Assembly (NCBI GenBank): GCA_964472565.1
Contig: CAYYNB010000077.1
Coordinates: 1-26,519 of the forward strand
DNA length: 26,519 bases
Direction of reading: 5' to 3'
From: DATAMF01 sp964472565
GTDB taxonomy: Bacteria; Chloroflexota; Anaerolineae; Aggregatilineales; Aggregatilineaceae
This document shows positions 7,161 to 14,707 of the stretch, in pieces. The notes under the pieces were generated by a model. That model saw nothing but the letters and a program-made list of their open reading frames with translations, was not told the origin of the DNA and made no database searches. How positions within the stretch are numbered: the first letter of the stretch is position 1; every line of letters starts with the position of its first letter. Position numbers and translations under genes: made by a program.

Positions 7161-8212
7161 GCGCATCCATAACAATTAACGGGCGGCGGATTGGTCCCGG
7201 CGAACGGGCTTATATCATCGCGGAAATGTCGGCCAATCATAACCAAGATTTTGAGCAAGCGGTGCGGATCATTGAGGCGGCGAAAGAAGCAGGCGCAGAC
7301 GCGATCAAAATCCAGACGTACACGGCGGATACCCTCACGATCAATTGTGACAACGCGTATTTTCAGATTCAGGGGACACTGTGGAATGGGCGGACGCTGT
7401 ATGATCTGTATGGGGAAGCGTATACGCCGTGGGACTGGCAGCCTAAACTGAAAGCGGCGGCGAACGATCTGGGAATGGATTTGTTTTCCACGCCATTCGA
7501 CTTTAGCGCGGTGGATTTTTTGGAAAACATGGGCGTTCCGGCTTATAAGATCGCGTCGTTTGAGAATATCGATCTGCCACTGCTGCGCAAGGTGGCGCAA
7601 ACCGGAAAACCGATCATTATGTCCACCGGGATGGCAAGCCTGAGCGAGATTGATGAGGGCGTGCAAGCGATACGAGATGCGAGCGGCACCCAAATCGCGC
7701 TGCTGAAATGCACGAGCGCTTATCCTGCGCCGCCGGAAGATGCCAATCTGCGCACGATTCCACATATGGCAGAGGCGTTCGGTGTGCCGGTTGGGCTGTC
7801 AGATCACACGTTGGGGATCGCGGTTCCGGTGGCGGCGGTGGCAGTGGGCGCGTGTATCATCGAAAAGCATTTCACACTGTCACGGGCCACAGGCGGACCG
7901 GACAGCGCCTTTTCGCTCGAACCAGGAGAATTTAAGGCGATGGTGGAAGCGGTGCGCGCGGCTGAGCAAGCATTGGGCCGGGTGCATTATGGAGTCAGCC
8001 CTAATGAGGCAAAAAGCCGCGTTTTTCGCCGTTCGCTGTTTGTGGTGCAGGATATACAGGCGGGCGACGTGTTCAGCGTGGAGAATGTGCGCTCGATCCG
8101 TCCGGGGCATGGACTGGCACCGAAATATTGGGATGAGGTGATCGGGCGGCACGCCGCCCGCGATATTCCACGCGGCACCCCGCTGCGGTGGAGCGACATC
8201 AGCGGGGGATAA
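7157..8212 (+). CDS. pseI: Pseudaminic acid synthase
   Basis: A 351-residue NeuB-superfamily enzyme that condenses 2,4-diacetamido-2,4,6-trideoxy-L-altrose with phosphoenolpyruvate to give pseudaminic acid. The TIM-barrel N-terminal part shows IAEMSANHNQDFEQA (21-35), DAIKIQTYTADT (48-59) and LSDHTLG (214-220). H217 and H238 match the metal-binding histidines of NeuB. KHFTLSRATGGPDSAFSLEP at 237-256 is the PseI-type form; sialic acid synthases have GPDHxxS there. A C-terminal SAF (antifreeze-like) domain covers ~288-351. The ATG overlaps the previous stop (ATGA) and has AGGG upstream. It is the last gene of the operon, and only 8 bases separate its stop from the stop of the convergent regulator gene, with no terminator hairpin seen. 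Confidence 0.94.
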   Translation: MSASITINGRRIGPGERAYIIAEMSANHNQDFEQAVRIIEAAKEAGADAIKIQTYTADTLTINCDNAYFQIQGTLWNGRTLYDLYGEAYTPWDWQPKLKAAANDLGMDLFSTPFDFSAVDFLENMGVPAYKIASFENIDLPLLRKVAQTGKPIIMSTGMASLSEIDEGVQAIRDASGTQIALLKCTSAYPAPPEDANLRTIPHMAEAFGVPVGLSDHTLGIAVPVAAVAVGACIIEKHFTLSRATGGPDSAFSLEPGEFKAMVEAVRAAEQALGRVHYGVSPNEAKSRVFRRSLFVVQDIQAGDVFSVENVRSIRPGHGLAPKYWDEVIGRHAARDIPRGTPLRWSDISGG

Positions 8213-8220
8213 CAAGACGA

Positions 8221-9337
8221 TCAGAAAAAGCGCAGATCATCGACCACGGCATGAAGCAGCGTCTTCACGGTCCAATTGGCGACGCGCTGTTCGGCAGCAG
8301 CAATGATCTCAGGGGATTGGGTGGATAAGAGATCCGATAAAAGCTGATCGGATTGGGTGCGGGTAAAGGCGGGGGTGGCTGGATGACGACACACAAACAG
8401 CAGAATTTCGAGCGCGTGTTCCTGCGGGCCGATGATCGACAGAAACCAACCTAAGCCCGCCAGCGAAATCAGCATGTCGGGCGCGGAGTTGCTGTCACGG
8501 ATGAGCTTGAGGGACTTCAAAATATAATATTTTGCCATCGCCAGGTCACCGTTCAGGGCGGCAGTTGAGATGGCTAACATCAGGAAACTTTCGGAACTCA
8601 CTTTGTTGGTTTTGCTGCGGCTGAGCCAGACTAAATTTTCCTCGAGCATCCGTTTGGCGGTGACATAGTCACGCTGCCAGAAGGCAAGCGCAGCACGGGC
8701 GGACACGATCCAGGAGGGGACATACGAGAGGCGCTCGGCGACCTGGAATAACGCTACACTCTGGTCGTACCATTCCGAAGCTTCCTCGTAGCGACCTGCG
8801 GCCAGAGCAATATCACCGAGCTGGAAAGTTCCCCAGGCGAAGGCGCTGCGATTGCCAAGCTGTTTGGCGAGTGTCATTGCTTCGTGGGCGAGATCAGCCG
8901 CTTCGTCGTAACGTCCCTGCATGATCAGGATGGAGATGAGCTGGTCCATCGCCCAGACGACCTCGCCGTGATCGCCAACGATGTGGTTCAGTTCGCGGCC
9001 CTGACGATATAACTGTTCTGCTTCGACATAATCGCCCACCGCAAATGCTATCGAGCCGAGGGCTTTGAGGGCTAAACCCTGGCCCCAAAGATCGCCAATT
9101 GCGGCGGCTGTATCGAAGCTTTGCTGGTAATACTGTTTCGCAGGCTCCAAACCGTCCGGGCCATAATGAATCCAGTCACCAATAAGACGATAAGCCAACG
9201 CCATGCCCCAGCGATCTCCCATCACTTCAAACCAATGAAGCGCCTTTTGGGACCATTTACCAAGCCCTCTTTCATAGACATAGGACCAGGTGGTCACGAT
9301 GCCGAGCAACATGAAGGTGAGAGCTAACTCTTTGGTG
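8221..9337 (-). CDS. C-terminal TPR part of the SARP/NB-ARC regulator (cut by assembly gap)
   Basis: About 371 residues, open into the N-run. It is built of TPR-like helical repeats, with recognisable cores such as ALAYRLIGDWIHYGPDGLEP, GLALKALGSIAFAVGDYVEA, AWGTFQLGDIALAAGRYEEA and ILIMQGRYDEAADLAHEAM. This is the usual C-terminal sensor region of AfsR-type and other STAND regulators, where it binds a ligand or partner. The ATG at 9312 is an in-frame methionine and not the true start: the frame continues upstream as TKELALTF to the gap, and no separate promoter or ribosome-binding site is evident. I infer it is one gene with 9438-11582. It ends 8 bases from the convergent pseI. Confidence 0.8.
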
Positions 9338-9437
9338 NNNNNNNNNNNNNNNNNNNNNNNNNNNNNNNNNNNNNNNNNNNNNNNNNNNNNNNNNNNNNNN
9401 NNNNNNNNNNNNNNNNNNNNNNNNNNNNNNNNNNNNN
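9338..9437. other. Assembly gap of exactly 100 N
   Basis: The run of N is exactly 100 bases, which usually marks a scaffold join of unknown size. The coding frames on the two sides need a missing length of 2 modulo 3 to be continuous, and 100 is 1 modulo 3, so the size shown cannot be right if the gene is intact. Both edges carry TTGGTG, but joining on that 6-base overlap does not restore the frame either. Confidence 0.97.
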
Positions 9438-11582
9438 TTGGTGATAGGCCATCGACAAACCCGCTTTAAGCTCGTAAAACACGGTCTGATCGTCTTCGGA
9501 TAACGACTCCTGTTCAAGCTGGGTGACGGCAAACAGAAATAACTCTTTATGTTCGAGCAGACGACTGCGCATCATGTAAAACATGGTCAGGCCGGGCAGC
9601 ATGGCCGATATGATCTGAAGCTTGCGGCTGTCAATGGCCCAGTGCCACGCCACACGAATGTTATCGGTGTCGAGTTCGATCCGATCCAGTGCCTCAATCT
9701 GAGTGCTGCCCTTGAGCATGGGTTCCTGATGCTGTAGGAAGGCGGCGTAATGAATGGCGTGGCGATTCAAGGCGGCATCGCGCTCATGGGGATCGTCCAA
9801 CATCTCTGCCGTAAACTGGCGGAGAAGTTCGTGCATTTCATAACGGCCCGCCGGGGTGCGCCGCAGCAAGGATTTGCTGACCAATGCCAACAGAATCGGG
9901 AGGGATGCACCGGTGACAGCCTGGGCGGCTTCACGGTCAAAGGTGCCGCGAAAGATAGAAAGCTGGCTCAGAACATATGATTCCTGGGGTGTTAAGCGGT
10001 CCCAGGAGGACTGCATCACGGCGCGGACACTGCGATGGCGGGCGGGCAGATTGCGCCAGTTGGTTGTCAGAAAATCGAGGGAGTGTTCAATTTCCTGGGC
10101 GATTTCCTGGCAGGAAAGGACATGCAACCAGGCTGTTGCCAGTTCGATGCCGAGGGGCATACCGTCCATCAGATAACAAATCTGGCGAACAGCAACACGA
10201 TCTTCGCCGAACAGCGCAAAATCGGCGCGCACGCGGCGCGCACTTTGGAGAAACAGTTGAACTGCGCCATAACGGTCAAAATCTTCCGCATTGGCATCAG
10301 GCGGGTAGGGCAGACCCTGAATGTCGTAAATCCATTCTTCCTGCAAATTGAGGCGTTCGCGGGATGTTGCCAAAATTTTCACGCCGGGGGCAGCAGTCAG
10401 GATATCGCTGAGCAGGCCGGCGCTGTCTAATAAATGTTCAAAATTATCGGTGATCAGCAGCAGACGTTTTTCGCTGAGATAACACAACAGTTGATCTTTG
10501 GGGTCGCCGTTCTGAGGGGAGAATTTTAGCGCGTCGGCAAAAGCGGAGAGCAGATATTCCGCCGGGGCAAGGGGCACAAAATAGGCTCCGTCAGGGTAAC
10601 CTGCGCCTAGATCAACCGCCATTTGAAGAGAAAGGCGGGTTTTACCGATTCCGCCTGGTCCTAATAAGGTCAAGAGGCGGCAAGCGGGATCGTTTAACAG
10701 GCGGGCGATCTCGGTGCGCTCGTGCTCACGGCCCACAAATAAGGTCGTCTGGGGAGGGACATGGATTACGCCGGGGGTAATGGGAACTTCAACGGTGCGC
10801 TGAACGCGCGCTGATTTGCCGCGCAACTGGTGCTTCAGAATATCCTGATAGAGTGCTGTGGTTTCTTCGTCTGGGCCAATACCCAGTTCGTTTTCCAGAA
10901 TCATCTCGCACTGCTGGTACTGGCGAAGTGCCGCCGCACGCTGACCGGACCACTGATAGAGCCGCATCAATTCACGGTGGGCCGGCTCATGGAGTTGGTC
11001 CAACGACAGCCAGCGCTGGGCATAGGGGATGGCGGACTCGAACGATTCCAGCAGAATGTAACAGCGCACCAGTTTTTCCAAGATTCCAGCCAATTCACGG
11101 CGGAGATTTTCTGTCTCGAAAAACTGCCACTCATCGAAGGCAGGGCTGTCACGCAGGGTAAAACCCGCCAGAAAGTCACCCCGGTAGAGCGCGGCGGCTT
11201 CGGACAGTGACGTAACCGAACTAACCAGGCTCTCGGCAGGGGGGGCGGCGGCTATTTGGCGGAATTGTTCTACGTCAAGCCAGATCTCTCGCTCTGGGAG
11301 GAGAGTAATCACTTCTTCGCCCGCTTCGAGCCAGCCTTCGCCACAGGCTTTATGCAGGGTCCAGAGTTGAGTGCTCAGATTAGCCAGGGCGCGGCTCTGA
11401 TCGGCATCGGGCCAGAAAAAAGTCGCCAGGGATTCGCGGCGATAGGGCTGCCTTGTGAGCACAAGATAGGCGAGCAACGCCAACGCTTTACGCCGGTTGA
11501 TGTCGATTGGCTGGGCGTCCAGTTCTACTCTTGGCGTGCCCAGCAAAAAGAGACTCAGCCGAGACAAATTCTTTATCCTCAT
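9438..11582 (-). CDS. AfsR/SARP-type transcriptional regulator with NB-ARC ATPase domain, N-terminal part
   Basis: The 715 visible residues precede the assembly gap. Residues ~8-103 form an OmpR-like winged helix (LFLLGTPRVELDAQPIDINRRKALALLAYL begins at residue 11). Residues ~105-253 form a bacterial transcriptional activation domain (BTAD; EWQFFETENLRRELAGILEKL, then ALRQYQQCEMILENELGIGP). An NB-ARC/STAND ATPase follows: FVGRE at 282-286, Walker A GPGGIGKTR at 308-316, Walker B LLLITDN at 374-380, ATSRERL at 405-411 and GMPLGIELA at 474-482. With the TPR part beyond the gap the whole protein is at least ~1,090 residues, typical for large SARP activators. ATP-driven oligomerisation and DNA binding at direct repeats is known for relatives; its target is unknown. 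It is divergent from the ParB-like gene. Confidence 0.9.
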
Positions 11583-11602
11583 GGTCTGCCGATAGAAAAA
11601 AG

Positions 11603-11611
11603 ATCATAACA
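11603..11611 (-). promoter_or_regulatory. Extended -10 promoter of the SARP-type regulator
   Basis: On the minus strand TGTTATGAT matches an extended -10 (TGN followed by TATNAT). No good -35 hexamer lies 17 bp upstream, where direct repeats are found instead, as expected for an activator-dependent promoter. The implied leader is about 14 nt before the ATG at 11582. Confidence 0.45.
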
Positions 11612-11622
11612 CATTTTTTTTG

Positions 11623-11652
11623 TGAGAGACGTTTTGAGAGACTGAGTGAGAC
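11623..11652 (-). repeat. Direct repeats upstream of the SARP-type gene, candidate activator-binding site
   Basis: Read on the minus strand, GTCTCTCA occurs at 11642-11635 and 11630-11623 (12 bp apart), preceded by a shorter GTCTC at 11652-11648. SARP proteins are known to bind direct heptamer repeats about one helical turn apart just upstream of the -10 of their targets. Here the nearest repeat ends 14 bp before the -10. The operator role is inferred. Confidence 0.4.
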
Positions 11653-11707
11653 GATGATGAAATGGCTGGCCCGTAAACTGTAGTTGTAAATGAGACGGGA
11701 GGCCGCC

Positions 11708-12184
11708 ATGTTCCAACAATTAGCGATTGAACAGGGAATCATCAACTCGAAGAACGACACCGACGCCCTCGCGCCTGCCGCACGAAAGCTGTTCCAGAAG
11801 GCACTGGTCACCGGACGGGTGAAGAAGATTGGTGCCGCCGTCACGAAGCACGAGCGCCAACTGATGAGACTGGACGAGATACAAGGACAGATCGTGAACC
11901 GGCACTTTCTGGGCACGCGCTCGGTAGCGATTGGTCAAATTCGCGGCACGATGGATAAGGCCGATAGTTTTGACATCGACTTCAATCCGACGCAGGAATA
12001 TAACGCGATGCGCTGGACCAGTGTCGCAACGGCGATTCTCAGCGGAACCAGTCTGCCGCCCGTTGAACTGATCCAGGTGGGTGAGGTGTACTATGTGGTG
12101 GATGGGCACCATCGCATCTCGATCTCACACTCGCTGCGGCACCGCTATATTGATGCAGAGGTGACGGTGTGGACGCTTGAGTAA
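11708..12184 (+). CDS. Stand-alone ParB/Srx-fold domain protein
   Basis: A 158-residue protein; ATG at 11708 has GGGAGG at 11697-11702, five bases upstream, so the in-frame ATG at 11690 is not needed. Residues 1-65 are helical and charged. Residues ~70-155 form a ParB N-terminal-like (ParB/Srx) domain: VAIGQIRGTMDKADSFDIDF, then RWTSVATAILSGTSLPPVEL and the hallmark VDGHHRISIS with DGHHR at 132-136. There is no helix-turn-helix or dimerisation domain as in chromosome-partition ParB, and no ParA gene nearby. Relatives of this domain include CTP-binding switches and nucleases, so a catalytic or nucleotide-binding role is possible but unproven. It is divergent from the SARP-type regulator and followed by its own terminator. 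Confidence 0.8.
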   Translation: MFQQLAIEQGIINSKNDTDALAPAARKLFQKALVTGRVKKIGAAVTKHERQLMRLDEIQGQIVNRHFLGTRSVAIGQIRGTMDKADSFDIDFNPTQEYNAMRWTSVATAILSGTSLPPVELIQVGEVYYVVDGHHRISISHSLRHRYIDAEVTVWTLE

Positions 12185-12201
12185 CTTGAGTCATCGATGA
12201 G

Positions 12202-12226
12202 CACCCCCTCTGGTGGGGTGTTTTTT
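12202..12226 (+). terminator. Intrinsic terminator of the ParB-like gene
   Basis: CACCCC (12202-12207) and GGGGTG (12215-12220) pair around a 7-nt loop and are followed by six T (12221-12226). It begins 18 bases after the stop codon. The reverse strand lacks a T-tract, so it does not serve the GH88 gene that ends at 12324. Confidence 0.85.
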
Positions 12227-12300
12227 GTATAGGGAAGACTAGCAGATTGGTTTAATACAGAGGAGGCGAATCGACCGGGTGGCAGGTTAGGATTTGGTGA

Positions 12301-12332
12301 ATTCAGGTTAAATCGTGAGGGATTCAGGTTAA
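12301..12332. repeat. Short direct repeat, two copies 21 bp apart
   Basis: ATTCAGGTTAA occurs at 12301-12311 and 12322-12332, with a partial third (ATTCAGATGG) at 12333. The second copy contains the stop codon of the GH88 gene. The spacing is two helical turns, but this may be a small local duplication. The rest of the stretch 12227-12300 shows nothing recognisable. Confidence 0.5.
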
Positions 12333-13415
12333 TTCAGATGGTCCCCAGAAGTCGGGAGCGGTGGCGTGGAACAGCGCTTCGAGGAAGAAGTAATCGCCGC
12401 AGATGAAGTAGGCGTCAACACCCCAACCTTTATGAGCGTGGTAGGTTCCGCCGCGCAGCAGCCCCTGAGCACCGGCATCGGTTTCGAGTTTGTGTTCCAG
12501 CAGCGCATCCAACAGGCGTTGGGCATCGGCGCGCAGCCGGGAAGCCTGGACTTCGGGTACCCGTTTTGCCAGCCGGAACATCCCCGCCGCTGCAATGGCA
12601 CTGGCGGAGGTGTCGGGATAGGCGGGGGCATCCGGCGGAAGGCGGAGATCCCAAGTCGGGATGTAATCGGCGGGGAGTTCGGCCATAAAACGCGCAGCAG
12701 CACGAACGGCCAGATCACGAAAATCGGCGGACTGGCACCATTCACTCGCTACCGCAAAACCATAGATCACCCAGCCCTGCCCACGCGCCCACAGCGACTC
12801 GTCGGCGTAACCCTGGTGGGTTTGGGGCCGGAGCGGTTGGCCGGATGCGGGATCGAAGAGAAAGGTGTGGTAACTGCTGGCGTCGGGGCGGAGCAGAAAA
12901 CGGGCGGCGGTACGGGCGTGTTTTTCGGCGATCTCGTGGAGATCGGGTTGATTCAATTCGCGGCTGGCCCAGAACAGCAGCGGCAGATTCAGCATCGTAT
13001 CGATGATCATTCGCCCGCCATCCTGGGGATCACCAACGGGTCCCCACGCCTGGATATATTCACCGGACGGATGGTAACGCTTGCTGAGTTCCAGCGCGGC
13101 GCGGAGAGCCAGATCGCGGGCGCGGGGATCGCCTGTAAGCTGCCATTGGGCACGGGCACTCAGGGTGAAAAGAAAACCCAGATCGTGTGTGATATGAATT
13201 TGACGATCTAACCGATCCTCGAATGTGGTGAGCAGCGCTTCGGCCTTATGACGCAGTTCGGCGAGGCCTGACTCCGCGTAGGCCAGCCATAACAACCCGG
13301 TCCAGAAGCCCGCTAACCAATGATCATTGGCGGCCAGACGGTAATTTTTCCCGTCGCCTACGGTGGGAAACTGGGAGGCAAAAAGCTGGGAATTGAGGAA
13401 AATTCGATTGATCAT
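12324..13415 (-). CDS. GH88 unsaturated glucuronyl hydrolase-like enzyme
   Basis: A 363-residue (alpha/alpha)6-barrel enzyme of glycoside hydrolase family 88. Family members hydrate and release the unsaturated uronic acid left at the end of oligosaccharides by polysaccharide lyases. Hallmarks are HWLAGFWTGLLWLA (32-45), THDLGFLF (76-83, D78) and MIIDTMLNLPLLFWAS (D139); D78 and D139 are spaced exactly as the catalytic D88 and D149 of the Bacillus enzyme. WARGQGWVIYGF and YPDTSASAIAAAGMFRL are further barrel motifs. No signal peptide is seen, so it acts in the cytoplasm. It has its own candidate promoter and is not tightly linked to the operon upstream; no lyase gene is in the window. Confidence 0.9.
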   Translation of the reverse strand: MINRIFLNSQLFASQFPTVGDGKNYRLAANDHWLAGFWTGLLWLAYAESGLAELRHKAEALLTTFEDRLDRQIHITHDLGFLFTLSARAQWQLTGDPRARDLALRAALELSKRYHPSGEYIQAWGPVGDPQDGGRMIIDTMLNLPLLFWASRELNQPDLHEIAEKHARTAARFLLRPDASSYHTFLFDPASGQPLRPQTHQGYADESLWARGQGWVIYGFAVASEWCQSADFRDLAVRAAARFMAELPADYIPTWDLRLPPDAPAYPDTSASAIAAAGMFRLAKRVPEVQASRLRADAQRLLDALLEHKLETDAGAQGLLRGGTYHAHKGWGVDAYFICGDYFFLEALFHATAPDFWGPSELT

Positions 13416-13434
13416 TCGCCTGCCCTAAACTATG

Positions 13435-13443
13435 AGTATAGCA
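13435..13443 (-). promoter_or_regulatory. Extended -10 promoter of the GH88 gene
   Basis: On the minus strand TGCTATACT gives an extended -10 with 5 of 6 matches to TATAAT. The -35 region is poor, as is common for extended -10 promoters. The leader would be about 13 nt, ending in AGGGCAGG just before the ATG at 13415. Confidence 0.5.
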
Positions 13444-13499
13444 GTCCTTTTTTACCGCGTTCATCGAAAAAATGCACGGCGAATGTGCCTTGTTGATTT

Positions 13500-13826
13500 T
13501 CAGAGCCGCCGCCCATAAAAGGAACGGGTGAGAGCCAGTACGATCATTGCGCCGACAAAGGCGACAAGCACATCAACCCAACGGATGAAAATTCCACGCG
13601 CTAAAGCGCCTGTTACCACTATATCGAGCAGATCGAAAAAAATAAAGCCCCCAATGATAGCCCCCACAAGGCCAATCACAATCGCGCCCGTGATCCCAAT
13701 ACGCCCGCGCACAAACAGGCTAGCAAGCAACCCCGCGATGAGTCCGATAATGATCCACGCCAGCAGTTGTTCAACAGTGATACTCAGTGTTAACTGATTG
13801 TCAAGCACACCCTGCGCCAAAAGCAT
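13500..13826 (-). CDS. GlsB/YeaQ/YmgE-family (transglycosylase-associated) membrane protein
   Basis: A 108-residue protein with three membrane helices (about residues 20-38, 45-68 and 82-100). The pattern WIIIGLIAGLLASLF, then GIxGAIVIGLVGAIIGGFIF is the glycine-rich signature of PF04226, and the third helix ends at a basic C-terminus. Family members are general-stress envelope proteins whose biochemical function is unknown. The usual length is 80-90 residues; the extra is a short N-terminal leader. GGGGAG lies nine bases before the ATG. It sits between the alpha-glucan operon and the GH88 gene, with about 107 and 84 bases on either side, and looks independent of both. Confidence 0.85.
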   Translation of the reverse strand: MLLAQGVLDNQLTLSITVEQLLAWIIIGLIAGLLASLFVRGRIGITGAIVIGLVGAIIGGFIFFDLLDIVVTGALARGIFIRWVDVLVAFVGAMIVLALTRSFYGRRL

Positions 13827-13933
13827 CGTCCATTACTCCCCTTCTCAAGTCCTTAACTGTTTCTATTTTAGGACGTGCTGGGCCAGACAGGATCGCCCAG
13901 TTAGCGCATTTTGTAGTAGGTCATCTGGCGGAT

Positions 13934-14707
13934 TCAGGCTATTTGGGCGCGAACAACCGCCACCGCTTCAACCGGGTAAGCGGGCAGAAGATCGCGCAGC
14001 ACGTGTTCCGCCCAGTTGAGCAAGCCTAATGCGACCTGATCGAGTTCCAGTTTGAGCAGGCGGTTGATCGTGGCGCTGAGGTCGGGATAGGCCAGTTCAA
14101 AGCGGCGCAGCGGATCGAGGTTATCAATTACTTCCGGGTGATCGGTAGAAATATATTTGGGAATCAGGCGGAACAATGGGCCAAGCGATAACACGGTGAT
14201 CAGTTGGCGGGCGCTCAACAACTCACCGCGATGGAAGCGGCCCACTCCGACCAGCAGTGTGGTGATGAACTGTCCGAACAGACAGTGATCGTCGCTGATC
14301 CAATTGAGAAATTCGGACGTGGTATCACCCTGCATGCGTTCCAAATCGGCGGCGAGATTGGCCCGGTCAATGAGCAGGCGGTAATCGTTGACTTTGGCGG
14401 TGAGCAGGTTGGCGCGGTCCGACACAGCGTATTCTAACAGATGACCGCTGCGGTACAGCGTTTTAAAACCGCCATGCTGTTCCCGGAAGTGCAGCACAAT
14501 CTGATCCCTGTCGGGCAGCCAGTCCAGATGGTTGTGGAACCACTCCGGCGATTCCACAACCACCCAAAAATCGTGATCCGACCATTGATCGGGCTGATGC
14601 GAACCCTGCGCCATTGATCCCGCAGCCAGCAGCCCGATCACACGGGGATCGCGCTCCAGATTGCGTTGAAGCGCGGCAGTAAAGGCCTGATAGTCCTGCG
14701 GGTTCAT
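13934..14707 (-). CDS. Nucleotidyltransferase-fold protein (aminoglycoside/lincosamide NTase-like)
   Basis: A 257-residue protein with the Pol-beta-type nucleotidyltransferase motif: LLAAGSMAQG at 27-35, then SDHDFWVVV with D44 and D46 as metal ligands. The rest is helical, resembling the C-terminal four-helix region of AadA/Lnu-like enzymes. Some members inactivate streptomycin or lincosamides by adenylation, but most environmental copies are uncharacterised, so a resistance call is not justified. The ATG overlaps the stop of the GH31 gene by 4 bases (ATGA), so translation is coupled to the sugar operon. That coupling suggests modification of a sugar, or passive linkage. A third catalytic acidic residue, expected ~40-60 residues later, was not assigned with certainty. 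Confidence 0.78.
   Translation of the reverse strand: MNPQDYQAFTAALQRNLERDPRVIGLLAAGSMAQGSHQPDQWSDHDFWVVVESPEWFHNHLDWLPDRDQIVLHFREQHGGFKTLYRSGHLLEYAVSDRANLLTAKVNDYRLLIDRANLAADLERMQGDTTSEFLNWISDDHCLFGQFITTLLVGVGRFHRGELLSARQLITVLSLGPLFRLIPKYISTDHPEVIDNLDPLRRFELAYPDLSATINRLLKLELDQVALGLLNWAEHVLRDLLPAYPVEAVAVVRAQIA

Noticed and set aside
7157..8212. Sialic or legionaminic acid synthase
   Set aside because: The GGPDSAFS motif and the PseB, PseC, PseG partners point to pseudaminic acid; no NeuC-type epimerase or legionaminic-type genes are present.
9272..9532. A frame translated through the N-run
   Set aside because: It exists only because N bases read as open and because the placeholder length shifts the frame.
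11708..12184. Plasmid or chromosome partition ParB
   Set aside because: It lacks the HTH and dimerisation domains, and there is no parA gene or parS-like cluster nearby.
12301..12332. CRISPR-like repeats
   Set aside because: The units are only 11 bp with two copies, and there are no spacers of regular length and no cas genes.
12366..13211. A 281-codon plus-strand frame opposite the GH88 gene
   Set aside because: The opposite strand carries GH88 catalytic motifs; the plus frame is glycine-rich with no family features.
13827..13933. A promoter (TAAAAT) for the GlsB-like gene
   Set aside because: A -10-like hexamer is present at 13865-13870 on the minus strand but no -35 or extended -10 supports it.
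13934..14707. Antibiotic resistance gene
   Set aside because: Only the general nucleotidyltransferase fold motif is visible; this does not establish a drug substrate.
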